A stretch of 64,000 nt of DNA. Source: Pseudophaeomoniella oleicola. Its lineage: Eukaryota > Ascomycota > Eurotiomycetes > Phaeomoniellales > Phaeomoniellaceae. Each line of letters starts with the position of its first letter. Position 1 is the first letter of the stretch. Below, one piece after another: positions 1 through 13,763 of this stretch. The translations under genes and the position numbers were made by a program. A model generated the notes under the pieces. The model was not told the origin of the DNA, made no database searches, and saw only the letters and a list, made by a program, of their open reading frames with translations. Where the stretch lies: contig QWDQ01000003.1 in the NCBI GenBank assembly GCA_003868215.1, forward strand, positions 496,001 to 560,000, written 5' to 3'.

Positions 1-44
1 GAGAGTCAGACACATATGCCAACAACCGATAGAGGTAGACTTAC

Positions 45-821
45 CTCCATACTATTGAACACTTTCCCATTCCATTCCTTCTGCCATTCCTTTGCTTTCT
101 TGCCATTTCGAAATTTCATCAAGACCATATACCGGTTTGCGCGAGCGGTTCTGATCATGCGGAAATGGCTAACTTCATCCCGCGTCTCCTTTCCGACAAA
201 GCCTAGGAAGTCTGAAGGCGCGAGATAGGACGGAACAGCCAGAATACATAACGTCGTACAATTCTGATCCGACGTAGACGACGTATCATGCTTCTTGCCT
301 TTCAGAGACAGCGAAGCCATATCATCGGAAAGTCCAGGTGTTTCTTCGGCATCACGAAAAAGGTGCACGATTCCCCACGCACTATCGGTCGTCTTCTGAT
401 CCAGCGGTATATAACGGCCTTTGGTCTGCAGACCGCTCGTTGTACTCCCTATACCTTTCGTGACAAGGTCTTCATCCGACCCATGGGTATTTCGCAGTTG
501 CCGAGCGTCTGTCATATCGGTGCCTTCTATAGTGATGGTATCTAGTCTCTTGTCATCTGAACTTGAATGCTGGGAGTCGGGGCTTGTCAGCTGGGCGCAT
601 GTCGATGGCGTCGAAGTTGAAGAGATGGCAGGGGCTTTCGATGAAGATGCAGGCGAAGTCAGTGAATGTCCAGGCTTTCGTCGGTGATTGGGACTCTTCA
701 GGAAAGGCCCAAGAGCTTTCAGGCCGTTGTTCCAGAGCTGACGAGGCTCTATCGTTGAGCCGTCAACGGGATCATAGTCAGAAAACAATTCAAGGTTGAC
801 GTGAAAGAAGTAATCCGGCAT
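45..821 (-). CDS. BRAP2/ETP1-type RING E3 protein, first exon (partial)
   Basis: Only the first exon is in the window; the gene runs off the left edge. The start ATG is at 821. The exon ends at 45, where ATG-GAG is followed by a GTAAGT donor on the minus strand. The 259 residues begin with a short hydrophobic and acidic segment (MPDYFFHVNLELF), as in fungal BRAP2 homologues. A Ser/Thr/Pro-rich linker follows. From about residue 190 comes the BRAP2 domain, an RRM-like fold, including LCILAVPSYLAPSDFLGFVG and the FRNGKKAKEW helix. In the family this domain precedes a RING finger, a UBP-type zinc finger and a coiled coil, which should lie to the left of the window. Family role: cytoplasmic ubiquitin ligase; yeast Etp1 acts in ethanol tolerance and nutrient-transporter turnover. 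The family assignment is strong; the role in this fungus is inferred. Confidence 0.85.
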
Positions 822-823
822 TA

Positions 824-1273
824 CGTCGCCAGCGACATACTGCTATGCAATTAGTACAGTGCGCAGCAATTCAAAAGTGAAGATGCAGATTGTTGTTTGC
901 GGTCAGCGGGGAGATGTTGTTTTGCGGGACATGACTGTTCTTATCGCAATCTCAAATGCAGATGAGTGGCGATAGCGACGGTGGCAATCAATCCTGAATT
1001 ACATTTTATAGAACAATCCGATTTCATGTTGTGGCAAATACAGCACTGATTCAGTGGCATCGCATCTACTTTGGTACGTATAGACAGGCCATGTAACTTG
1101 GTTGAAGAAGTAGAATTCTTCGAGCTTGTTGTAGCTCTCGAAGGGTATGATGCTCGCTAAAAACCTATGGAAAAGCCCACGAATACCCCCTGACCCGTTG
1201 TCATGACACGCAGTGATCCTTTAGATCGTAATATCCCATAATACCTGGAAAGAGAAGAACATCCACATAACAT
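824..1273. other. Intergenic: BRAP2 promoter / polyubiquitin 3' flank
   Basis: These 450 bp separate the BRAP2 start codon from the polyubiquitin stop codon; both genes are on the minus strand. The stretch must hold the BRAP2 promoter and the polyubiquitin 3' UTR. I see no open frame, RNA gene or repeat in it. Confidence 0.6.
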
Positions 1274-4493
<3,220 letters not shown>

Positions 4494-6848
4494 TTAGTTG
4501 GCGCGTATTACAAGCTTAGCCAAAAACTTGTTCGAGAGTGAGTCAAAGTCGTTACGATCGAACTTGACATTCGGTCTGCCACGGAGGTAGTCCTCTGCAG
4601 ATATTGTCAGTATGTTATCCACTACAGAAGGATGCCACTGCTTACCATATTGTTTGACGTGTTCTCTGACTTCAGTCATTGTATCACACACACCAGAGTT
4701 AGAGTTGAGAAGCTGGTGGTGTTTGGAAGTATCCCAATCCATGAATGAGGGAAGCTTCTGGGAAATTGCTTGGAAAAGTCCAACAACAACGCCCACAGGT
4801 GTGGACTCCATGTCATTGCAGAATTTCTCCACAGCAGCATGATCAGGTTCACGATAGTGGCAGTCGAACTGCATGCACTCCCATACTGCAAGCAGAACAG
4901 AGGCGAGAATGAAAATAGTCGGCCAGTTCTTCAGCTTGTCACCGCTGTATACACTGGAGAAGAGCTGTGACAACTCCTCAAGCACGTCTTTTTGGAGTTC
5001 ACGCCACATATCGCCCATAGCGCACTTGACGGAGAAGTTGACCATCACTGGTGCAACAGTCTTGCCATAGTATTTGGATGAATCGTCTTCGATCCTCCCA
5101 TCAAACGGCTCTTCTTCTGGGATCCCTTCAACCATAGTGATGTGCACAGTGAAGTTGTAGGCAAGGACGAGTTTGAGGACCTTGCGAATGACCGGGATCT
5201 GGGTCCTCTGCCAGTATCGGAAAGCTGTACGGAGCATTTCCGACAAGAACGGAGTACCTTGGAAGTACTCCTCAACGAAGCCCTCATAGCAACCCGGAGT
5301 GTCAATGTGACGATCCAAATACTCAGATATATTTGAGAGCGAGATGCCATCTGACCCAGCAGACCACTTAGCAGTCGGGACTTCAAATTCGGTACTAACG
5401 TCTTCCGTTGGCTCAACTTCGATCCAATCCATGCCGAAGCAATGATCATCGCGGACAAATACTTCCCGCGCATTGACCGGTAAGACGTGACCGTACCCAT
5501 GAGTGATGAAAAGGACTCTCTCGTTGTCTGCGAATCCTTTGATATTGTTGACGGCAAACCCAAGGGTCGCGTGTCTTTCGTAATCCACTCTCCATTCCTT
5601 GATGAAGTAGCCGATTTCCTTAATATCAATTCTGGTACATGGAACTTGCCATAACCGAGCATGTGAGGGTTGGCAACCTGCGCAAGGTTCACCTTTATCG
5701 CAAGTCTTCTTGAGGAATTTACATCGAAGACAAGCGCGAAGTTTTCTGATCTCGCTAGCTTGCTTACGTTGTTCGGGTCTGAGAGGACCCTTTCTCCTTC
5801 CAACTTTCTTTTCGGTTGTCTCCGACTTCGAGCTCTGCGATGCCTTTTTGATGACTTTCTCTGTTCCCTTCGAGATCGGGCTCTTTCTTGAACCTTTCTT
5901 GCTAGTCGGAGATGATGCAGATGACGGTGAACATTGCGAAGTAGGTGACCTAACCGGAGATGTTGATTTCTTGTTTGAGGCAGGTACTGGGATGGGTCGG
6001 ACCATAGCAACCGGGCTCACAGCTGTGGAGGAGTTCGACCCATGGTCAATGGACAGACGATGGGGATGGACATGGGGATACTCGAAGTCAGTGTTGGATT
6101 CTTCCCCCGGTGACGGCAACCCGTGAGGAATAATCTCAAGGTGACTGATTGGACCATGTGACGCCTGCTCCAAGTCCGAATACGACGACTCAGATAATGT
6201 TCGGTTGTGCAGAGTCTGTGAAGGATCTATGTAAAAGCCACGTTCGAAAGCATCCATAGAGTGGCGCGCCTCGATAGTGCTCCATCCTTCATTGCTACTC
6301 GAACTAGTCAAAGAGCGTACCTCGAGATAAGTATCCGTCGGCGACGTCGAAGGTTGATGGCCATAGCCTGTCATGTCGCTGTAGGTATCTGCACATGCGC
6401 TCAACTCCTGGTGGAAATCTGGCCAGGTGAATGGTATGCTATCTGTTGTCTGTTGGATTGGAAGGAATGTTGCATCCAACGCCAGTGTGCTTTGGGAGCC
6501 GGCCTGCGTGGTGGCCATCATGTTGATCGGCGACGTCTGAATTGCCATACTGTAACTGCCACTGAACGACATTTGCGTCGAAGGATCATCGTTTGAGTAG
6601 GTCATCTGGTTCGGCAGCGTCTGAAACCTCCAGTCACCCAGATATTGCTGTTGATCCAAGGTGAGACCGTTGTGAAATGACTGTGCCGCCGTCTGTATAG
6701 ATGTGGCCCCCCGCCGATTTTGTTGCCTTATATGTTGGTCCATTGGCATCTGCCATGTCTGTCGAGAGAGGAATGGATTCGGCTGGCCCCTCGAGTCATA
6801 TTCTAGATTGACGAGGTCGTCATCGCTAGTCAGGCCCAGGTTGGTCAT
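4494..6848 (-). CDS. Zn2Cys6-type transcription regulator
   Basis: Complement of 4646..6848 and 4494..4594, encoding 767 residues. The frame is open upstream to 7070, but those 74 codons look like 5' UTR, so I start at 6848 (MTNLGLTSDDDLVNLEY). A 51-nt stop-free intron (4595-4645) has a GTAAGC donor, an ACTGAC branch box and a GCAG acceptor; removing it joins KQY to EDYLRGRPN. Order: a Gln/Ser/Thr-rich low-complexity N-terminal half, a basic Ser/Lys/Pro stretch at about 300-365, then a cysteine cluster at residues 373-404. The cluster spacing is C-x2-C-x6-C-x5-C-x2-C-x11-C, which is the Zn2Cys6 DNA-binding pattern with a long last loop. A helical C-terminal half of about 360 residues follows. 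The central position of the zinc cluster is unusual, since it is commonly N-terminal. The target genes cannot be told from the sequence. Confidence 0.75.
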   Translation of the reverse strand: MTNLGLTSDDDLVNLEYDSRGQPNPFLSRQTWQMPMDQHIRQQNRRGATSIQTAAQSFHNGLTLDQQQYLGDWRFQTLPNQMTYSNDDPSTQMSFSGSYSMAIQTSPINMMATTQAGSQSTLALDATFLPIQQTTDSIPFTWPDFHQELSACADTYSDMTGYGHQPSTSPTDTYLEVRSLTSSSSNEGWSTIEARHSMDAFERGFYIDPSQTLHNRTLSESSYSDLEQASHGPISHLEIIPHGLPSPGEESNTDFEYPHVHPHRLSIDHGSNSSTAVSPVAMVRPIPVPASNKKSTSPVRSPTSQCSPSSASSPTSKKGSRKSPISKGTEKVIKKASQSSKSETTEKKVGRRKGPLRPEQRKQASEIRKLRACLRCKFLKKTCDKGEPCAGCQPSHARLWQVPCTRIDIKEIGYFIKEWRVDYERHATLGFAVNNIKGFADNERVLFITHGYGHVLPVNAREVFVRDDHCFGMDWIEVEPTEDVSTEFEVPTAKWSAGSDGISLSNISEYLDRHIDTPGCYEGFVEEYFQGTPFLSEMLRTAFRYWQRTQIPVIRKVLKLVLAYNFTVHITMVEGIPEEEPFDGRIEDDSSKYYGKTVAPVMVNFSVKCAMGDMWRELQKDVLEELSQLFSSVYSGDKLKNWPTIFILASVLLAVWECMQFDCHYREPDHAAVEKFCNDMESTPVGVVVGLFQAISQKLPSFMDWDTSKHHQLLNSNSGVCDTMTEVREHVKQYGKQWHPSVVDNILTISAEDYLRGRPNVKFDRNDFDSLSNKFLAKLVIRAN

Positions 6849-7234
6849 CCTGAGCGGTTCTGTCGAGGCGGTTTTTTTAGGAGCAAGGTATTTCAATGGA
6901 TTGGTTTCGTGACGATAGCGGCGATGAAAGCGGAGGAGAAGTAAGCAGAGGGAGGTAAGACAGACTTCAATGGGAGGGAGAGGATGAGAAGAATCCCGCC
7001 ATATCGGCCATCGGGGGATTGTGAAGATAGTAAAGGATGTGGGTGAAATGGTGCGTTGGCTGTCCTCCAAATGGCGGTGAAGTAGCGAAGAAATAGCGGG
7101 GAGGCCGGGTGAGCAACACGAGCAGCGGTTTCCTACGCTGCGCTACCTTAGGTGGTTCGGATCCATTTACGGGTACTGGGGGGGACGATACAGATACGTA
7201 CTGTACCACGTAGGACACAGTGCACAGTACACAG

Positions 7235-7246
7235 TACTACGTAGTA
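7235..7246. repeat. TACTACGTAGTA palindrome
   Basis: A perfect 12-bp palindrome in the upstream region of the Zn-cluster gene. It is one of five full copies in the window, all in intergenic DNA. Confidence 0.85.
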
Positions 7247-8121
7247 GGTATCGGCGAGCAGAGGGTGGGTTCTGCAGCAGCCAACGGGCATCACGATAAT
7301 CCTCTGGCAGTTGAGCTCGGTTCGTTTGGGTGGGTTAAAGTGAGTGACTTTGAGGGTAACTTTGCCCCATACGCCGTGTCATGTACAGTTAAAGGCGGTA
7401 AGTTGTTACTAGTTATCATGGGGGAGAGACCTGGAGGATCAGTCAAACCGTTTAGGTATAGAGTAAGGGTAAAACACCTGAACCGAGGCAAACGTGGATA
7501 TTGGCATGGCCACTGAGAAGAATCCTTCTGGGGGGGGCCGAGGGGGGGTTGAAATGGGGAGTTCTGCTTGTCCTGCACTTGTGTGGTACGGCAGTAGCTA
7601 CCTTCAGGTATCTCCATCCCTTCAATACTACATACAGTATTGTACTAGGTATCACAAATACTTACTGTACGGCTGCACCTGCACCTTGCCACTCCCAAAA
7701 GACCCTTCCTGCTCCAATTCTTGGCTGCGGATATGCCCGATAGCCAGTAAAGAAGAAGACGAGCTCGCAACCTGGGCCAGATAGGCAGTCAATCACTCCA
7801 GCTTCAAGTAACCTGCCGTCCTACTATGGTCCTTCCCTTCCCCGCCAAGTAACGAGCACCAGCGAGTAACGTAAGTGCCAGTACGATTCAGTACGGTACA
7901 GTTTGAAGTAGGTTACCTTAGGTGGGTGATCGACTCGCCTAAACTGACAAGTTACCGGCATTCACCAGCCAATCGAATATTCATCTCCATCTTATCACCG
8001 AAACCGATCGAGGATAACCCTCGCCGGCACTATTACTATGACACCTGCGACTGATTGACTGCACGGCTACCTGAACTAGGATAAGATAGGTATCAACTAT
8101 ACCTCAGTCTATAGCAGTTAT

Positions 8122-8133
8122 TACTACGTAGTA
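8122..8133. repeat. TACTACGTAGTA palindrome
   Basis: A second perfect copy in the same divergent intergenic, 0.9 kb from the copy at 7235. Confidence 0.85.
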
Positions 8134-10318
8134 GACAGTATGAAGGTAGGAAACCGGACAAGATACTGTCCATCCCAACCTTTCAGAAAGAGAAGCCCAA
8201 AGTCCTCTTCATCGGTCTGATTAAAACAACCAGTCCTTACATGTCGGACGCGTGGCTTGGAGCTGAAATGCTGCCGAAAACAAGGCCTCCCTGGAGGCAT
8301 GCAGGATCCTGAAGGACGGATTAGCGCGTGATGATGCCTCTCCAGTGGGAAGAACTATATCCCATGAGACTACGACAATCGTTCTTCTCCAACTTTCTTC
8401 CGTTCTCGACAAACAGTGCGTGTAAACGAGGATGACATGACACAAGCTTCCGGAGGTAGGTACAGAAGGAAAAGAGCGGAAGGGCAAAGTCTCGGCTGGT
8501 AGACTGGCAAACTATCCGTGCGTTGACATCAATGTGCTGAAGAAGAGACGAAAGGCAATGTGAAGAGTAACAGGGCAAACCGCTGTAACGATCATGCAAT
8601 CAGAATCGAATTAGCACGCATTCAAAACGGTACAGTGTGGGAAGAACGGGCTGGCCACTTCACGATCTGCGAGAACGCTCAATATGGTCAATGCTGAACG
8701 TTAGTTAGGCGACTGTTGAACCGGTTCAGTACGGTCTAATACCCACAGCTGCACCTCAGCCAAATCAGCAAAGACTCCGGCTTGATCCCTTCGGTGTCTC
8801 CTCAGCATTTTGGCACATTTTGGTTTTCATTGAAAGCCTTTCCTTGTAAATGGCGGCATCCGCTTATGCAGGTCATGATATCGTGCCAATCAACTCTCCC
8901 TTCGCATGGGTCGCACGCCCCCCCCGGCGATGATCTCCCATCATGCCCTTTTCTTTCAAGTGACTGCTGATCGGTTTGTTGTGGGAATTGCAAATGCACG
9001 CAACTCCTTCTATCACACGAGTTGGGTAAAGGATGCATGAGAACATGCTGTCTCACTCGTGCCAAAAGACAGTGGTGCACAGAGAACTAGAGTAAGATAT
9101 ATATGGAGACGGAGACAGAGTCCAACTTCTACATACCAAGTGGTATCCTAGGCAGATACTCTTGAGTCTCGAGATTCAATTCACACCACTAAGAAGCGGT
9201 GAGTATCAACTATTGCCAGAAAAGGTCCACCTTTGTCGAGGTAATTGGTCTATCAGATCTAGGGTTGGTTTCAAGGATGAAGGATTTCGTTCTTGCGGTA
9301 AAGCGGGAGATTCACACGGAAGGGGTTTGAGAGGGATTCCCTAGTCTGATTAAACATGCGATCCTAGCGATCATCACGATACGCTATCGGCTCGACAGCG
9401 ATGTCGTGATATCGTCCGTGGTCGTGGTCAGCTGTCGGGGAGCGGTCTGAAAAATCAGGTTCTCAAGTAGGACAAAATTGCTGTAAGGACCGTTTCATTG
9501 AAAGCCACCATAGTGCAGTCATCCTGGCACACCGTTGAGGTACCGATGACGCCTCATGCAGGTTATGAAACGTTTTCGCAGCGCAAGCTCAATGTGGCAC
9601 ACAATAGTCTCGTAATTGCGCATGCAGCAGCTCAGCGGCTGCCGAGAGCGAAAACTCTCTAGGCGATGAGAGAATTGGGCCAATGCTCGAATATAGGATT
9701 GCTGTGCGGAGGTTGCCTGACATTTCAGATATCGATATTCGAGCAGATCTGTGTGTATCAAGAGACGCTGCTAGAGTGCTAGAGTGCTATAGCAGGCCTC
9801 GGCCACATGACGCCGTGCTTGCAAGGGTACCTGGTACATACTTCGTAGTACTGTAGCAGTCCACTATACATCGGCCGATTGGCGGCTCTCTGGAGATTTG
9901 CGATAGACCAGAATACTTCACATCTCTTACTGCAAATAATGCATTACCAAATAACTCGTAGAAGATGTGAAAGTGAGAAAGAACCGTGATGCAATATCTC
10001 ATGAATTGAAGGTGATGATAGACGAATGGAATCATTCGGGCCTGTTAGATGATGTCGGCTGCGGAGTATTATTGTAGCACTCCAAACAAAGAATTTGAAT
10101 TCGAACAACAATACTAACAACGTCTGGGTAACCTCATCTGGAAGCATGGACCTCGGTGTATCGACCAAGAGGCTCTCAATAGCCGTCTGATGCGTTCATC
10201 CAAACGCAGAGTCGTCTTCAACAGGGCTGTGGCACATAATAGAGACGGTGCATCCATCGTCTCTCGGTCCTCGACTTCGAAGCATACAAGACCGGACTCT
10301 GAATCCACAACAGTGAAG

Positions 10319-12088
10319 ATGGCGACCGTTGATCGAGATCCTTCATTCAACATCCCGATTCACTTTACGCACAAGGCCATACCGCACGATAGACTCGTAA
10401 CAGAGACATCGAAACTCCAGGATGAGACTGTATCCAAGTGCCTCCCATATCTGCTTGGCACACAGGATCCTGCCCGGAACGTTTTCGATTTTAACGAGTA
10501 TGGCGTACCAAGACTTGAGACGATAGACCATATCGACTTCCTTCACGCAAATCTGGAGGACTTCCCAGCGCCGTTTGTAGCAGCGGACGCCAGCCGGCCG
10601 TGGATGGTCTACTGGGCACTGAATGGATTAGTCTTGCTAGGCGAAGATGTGAGCAGATACCGCAGGGAGTATGTACAAATTCTCGATTTCTGTCAGTTCT
10701 GAATCTTTGTTATTCTCTCTTTCTCCTGATTTCTCGCCTTGTACACGGTGCCTTTACTACCTTTCTTGTCTATGATCCGTTCACCAACATCAATTTCATG
10801 ACAGTGTTCTGAAGACTTTTACTCCTTGCCAGAATCAAACTGGCGGCTTCGGCGGCGGCCATGGGCAGTTGTCCCATCTAGCCGGATCATATGCCGCTCT
10901 TCTGAGCATTGCCCTCGTTGGAGGCAGAGAGACCTACTCGATGATTAGTCGTGAAGCAATGTGGCGCTGGCTAGGTCACCTTAAACTACCAGATGGCGGC
11001 TTTCAAATCTGCAAAAATGGCGAAGTGGACTCGAGAGGCGCCTATTCTGCCATGGTCTTGATAACGCTCTTAAATCTCCCATTACACCTCCCCTCGGACT
11101 CACCAGCAAGGACGATAGGAGGTCTAGAGACCTTCACCGACGGCCTCGCGGAGTGGATATCTCGCTCTCAGACGTTCCAGGGTGGCATCGGTGGATACCC
11201 TGGCAACGAAGCCCACGGTGCCTACACGTTCCTCGGCGTCGCATGCCTCTGCCTGATGGGATCTCCTCACGTGATGCTCCGGAAGTATCTCGACCTTGAC
11301 TCCCTAATCACCTGGCTATCAATGCAACAGTACGCTCCCGAAGGTGGCCTGGCTGGACGAATCAATAAGCCCGTGGATGGATGCTATAGCCATTGGACCG
11401 CTGGATCATTCCCTCTTGTTCAGGCTGCTCTACAGGGGCCCTTGACAGAAGAAGAAGCGAAGAAGTACGGACCGGTAGATCTATTCGACAGAGAAGGACT
11501 AGTGCGGTACACTCTGAGCTGTTGTCAGCAGAAATATGGTGGGCTGAGGGACAAGCCGGGGAAGTAAGTCATTCTTCTCGTTTTCGTTCGTTTCTACCGT
11601 CCTACATGCTCTGTCCCCCGCACCGACACCGCATATCTCTGAGAAACCTCTTCTTCATTTGGCCACTAACATTCTCACCTCCCGGCAGACGCGCCGACGC
11701 CTACCACACAAACTACACCCTCAGCGGCCTCTCTCAATGCCAACACTTCAACTACTACACAACTACTCCTTCTCCGACCACCACCTCCTCTCTAACCTGG
11801 CACTCCCTCCCGCTCCGTCCCCTCCTCACCTCCCTCCACCCCTCCCCTCCCCAAACTTCAGACTCCTCTATACCCCGAAAGCAGGTCTCAGAGGAAGAAA
11901 AGAAAGAAGAGCGAGACACACCCTCCTCCTCCTCCTCCTCCTCCTCCTCCCCCCGCATCGTCTACGACGAAGCAGACGAACTCCAACCCATCCACCCGAT
12001 CTTCGTGATCTCTCACACCGCCGTCAAAGCGATCCGGGAATGGGCCGAGAGCGCCGAAGTCTGCGCTGGGGACAGTGAGTGGATTTAG
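10319..12088 (+). CDS. ram1: Protein farnesyltransferase beta subunit
   Basis: Exons 10319..10668, 10805..11563 and 11689..12088, encoding 502 residues. The introns are 136 nt (GTATGT donor, ATGACAG end) and 125 nt (GTAAGT donor, CACTAAC branch). I prefer the ATG at 10319 (AAGATGGCG context, then MATVDRDPSF) over an in-frame ATG at 10190. The beta subunit carries the zinc and catalytic site and joins farnesyl to CaaX-box cysteines of Ras-type GTPases and fungal pheromones. The N-terminal motif LVTETSKLQDETVSKCLPYL and repeated GG-rich prenyltransferase helices (TGGFGGGHGQ, PDGGFQ, FQGGIGGYPG, EGGLAGR, YGGLRDKPGK) are visible. The zinc ligands are present: Asp and Cys in KPVDGCYSHW and His in DAYHTNYTLSGLS. 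Between the last core helix and the C-terminus sits a roughly 60-residue Ser/Pro/Glu-rich insertion with a homopolymeric Ser run encoded by a TCC repeat. Confidence 0.95.
11923..11950 (+). repeat. Coding (TCC)n microsatellite
   Basis: About nine uninterrupted trinucleotide units inside the last exon of the farnesyltransferase beta gene. They encode a run of serines in a poorly conserved acidic and Ser-rich insertion. Length changes would stay in frame. Confidence 0.9.
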
Positions 12089-12689
12089 TAGTAATCGACA
12101 TCTTCTTTTTGGCTTTCTTGTTGGATATTGGGAGGGTTGGTGTTCGAATGAGGATTCGCTATACATCCATTCATCTCTGGGAACTCACAGAGAGGTGGGG
12201 GGGGAGGGGAAACAAGGGAACAAGAGGAGGAAAGAAATACTTCTTGATCTCTATTCTATCTATCTTAGCCAGATAGATACCTCTCTACCCTTTTTTTCAC
12301 TATTCACTTTATATAGCCTCCGTCTTTATGGTCACTTTCTCCTTCTTCTTCATCTACCAAAAGTTTCAAAGGCAGAACTCCGAGGGCGTATACAAATCCA
12401 TGCATGCATGCATCTATCCACCTACTTAACCCCCCCCCCCTCCTCTCCTCCCAACAAAAAAAGTCAACGATACTTACATACATACATAGCTCCCTACCTA
12501 CTCGTTTACGATTGATTCGTGCCCCCGTAACCACTTCCCTTGTTTACCTTGTTTATTCCTATTTAGCGCCGTCGGCGTTTCTATCGAGGGAGTTGATATA
12601 CAGAGTCTGAGCTGATATACATAGTCTAGGCTGGTGTACAGGGTTTGAGCTGATATACAGAGTTGGACCTGATATACAGAGTCCCCACG
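12089..12689. other. Convergent 3' region of ram1 and coq3
   Basis: These 600 bp lie between two converging genes and presumably hold both 3' UTRs. They contain a poly-C tract near 12430, a CATG-CATG run near 12400, and a short minisatellite at 12591-12684. No coding potential was recognised. Confidence 0.6.
12591..12684. repeat. Imperfect minisatellite, about 17-21 bp unit, five copies
   Basis: Five diverged copies of a unit like GAGCTGATATACAGAGTCT lie head to tail. One copy is shorter and more diverged (GCTGGTGTACAGGGTTT). The array ends six bases before the COQ3 stop codon, so on the minus strand it forms the start of the COQ3 3' UTR. Confidence 0.8.
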
Positions 12690-13763
12690 CTATTCTTCTG
12701 CTTTCTTCACGGCGAAGAAATAATTTCCCCATGTCTCCAATCCCCATCCCTCTGGTGTCCAGTTCCAGCCCAGTCCAGGCACATAGGCGACTCCTTTCGT
12801 CTTCATCAGTTCGTATCTGCCGTTCTCTTCCTTCTGGAACCACTCTTGTAATTCATCCGGTCGGATGTACTGGCTCCATGTGTGCGTACCAGGAGGGACG
12901 AGGCCAAACACTGGCATCTCACCGATGAGCTTGGTAGTAAGGTAGGAGACTGGATGGCGGGATATGGTGGAGAGGATGAGCCACCCGCCGGGGCGGAGGT
13001 GGGTTAGGACATTGCGCAGGAAAGGGGACGGGTGTGTGATGTGTTCGATGACTTCGAAAAGGGTGATTATATCGAATTGGGGGACTGCATCGGTAGAAAT
13101 TTCGGAGGAAGAGTTCGACCGTTGAATGTGTGTAGAGAGTTCCTCGATAGACGTGTTGATGTATGTCAGTTTCCGGCCGAGCGCGGGATCGTTGCGCGAA
13201 TGCGCTTTTGCAATTTCGATTACACCTGGTGTAGGATCGATGGCAGTGACGCTAGATGCATTAGGGAGCCGAGCAGCGGATTCAGCGAAAATACCTCCAC
13301 CACAGCCTACGTCAAGGTAGTTGTATACCGCTTCTGAATCTGCAGCGTAGCTGGGATCGGATGAGAGGCATTCAGAGATGAAATCGTGACGAAGAGGATT
13401 CATGAGGTGCAGGAGTCGCGAAGAACCTTGGGGATCCCACCATTCGGAGGCAAGCTCAGAGAAATGAGAAACCTCGGTGGCATTGACGGACGACGAGAAC
13501 GGTTTGGCGGCGTTGGCTTGAGGATCATGGTGTCGCCTGGATGTGGTTGAGAATGGTCTCCTCGGTATCGCTGTGCACGGAAGACGCCTTGTCTTTAGGT
13601 CCAGCCCGCGAGCTGTGTGCCTTTTGCATGGTCGGGTTGCGCTAGATGAAGCTTGCAGCGTGGTGAGCTTCGTTGCGACCGAGGTCACAGACAAGTCCTC
13701 GAAGCTGCTTAGGACCGAAGCCAACATGCGAAGATTGCTTCCATTCCTTAAAGGCTGTGACAT
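12690..13763 (-). CDS. coq3: Ubiquinone biosynthesis O-methyltransferase, mitochondrial
   Basis: A single uninterrupted frame. The frame stays open to an ATG at 13922, but MSQPLRNGSNLRMLASV at 13763 (357 residues) is the more likely start; an ATG at 13727 is also possible. The N-terminus is rich in Arg, Ser and Thr with almost no acidic residues, and it ends near RRPFSTTSRRHH at about residue 70-80, as expected of a mitochondrial presequence. The SAM-dependent methyltransferase core follows. Motif I is YLDVGCGGG at about 149-157, the acidic ribose-binding region is VTAIDPT, the post-I motif is FDIITLFEVIEHI, and the LRPGGWLILSTISR strand comes next. Coq3 does both O-methylations of coenzyme Q synthesis on the matrix side of the inner membrane. 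It converges on ram1. Confidence 0.93.
   Translation of the reverse strand: MSQPLRNGSNLRMLASVLSSFEDLSVTSVATKLTTLQASSSATRPCKRHTARGLDLKTRRLPCTAIPRRPFSTTSRRHHDPQANAAKPFSSSVNATEVSHFSELASEWWDPQGSSRLLHLMNPLRHDFISECLSSDPSYAADSEAVYNYLDVGCGGGIFAESAARLPNASSVTAIDPTPGVIEIAKAHSRNDPALGRKLTYINTSIEELSTHIQRSNSSSEISTDAVPQFDIITLFEVIEHITHPSPFLRNVLTHLRPGGWLILSTISRHPVSYLTTKLIGEMPVFGLVPPGTHTWSQYIRPDELQEWFQKEENGRYELMKTKGVAYVPGLGWNWTPEGWGLETWGNYFFAVKKAEE

Larger units (their letters stand above)
6849..10318. other. Long divergent intergenic between Zn-cluster regulator and farnesyltransferase
   Basis: These 3.5 kb hold both divergent promoters. No protein or RNA gene is recognisable. TACTACGTAGTA palindromes lie at 7235-7246 and 8122-8133, with a related sequence near 9841. 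GTAC/CAGTAC-rich words cluster at 7195-7250 and 7625-7675. An open stretch just upstream of the regulator (6849-7070) and one upstream of the farnesyltransferase ATG (10190-10318) are more likely 5' UTR than coding. Confidence 0.5.

Noticed and set aside
5045-6010. 321-codon minus-strand frame overlapping the Zn-cluster gene
   Set aside because: It lies in another frame of the regulator on the same strand, is Arg/Ser-rich as expected of a shifted frame, and has no family resemblance.
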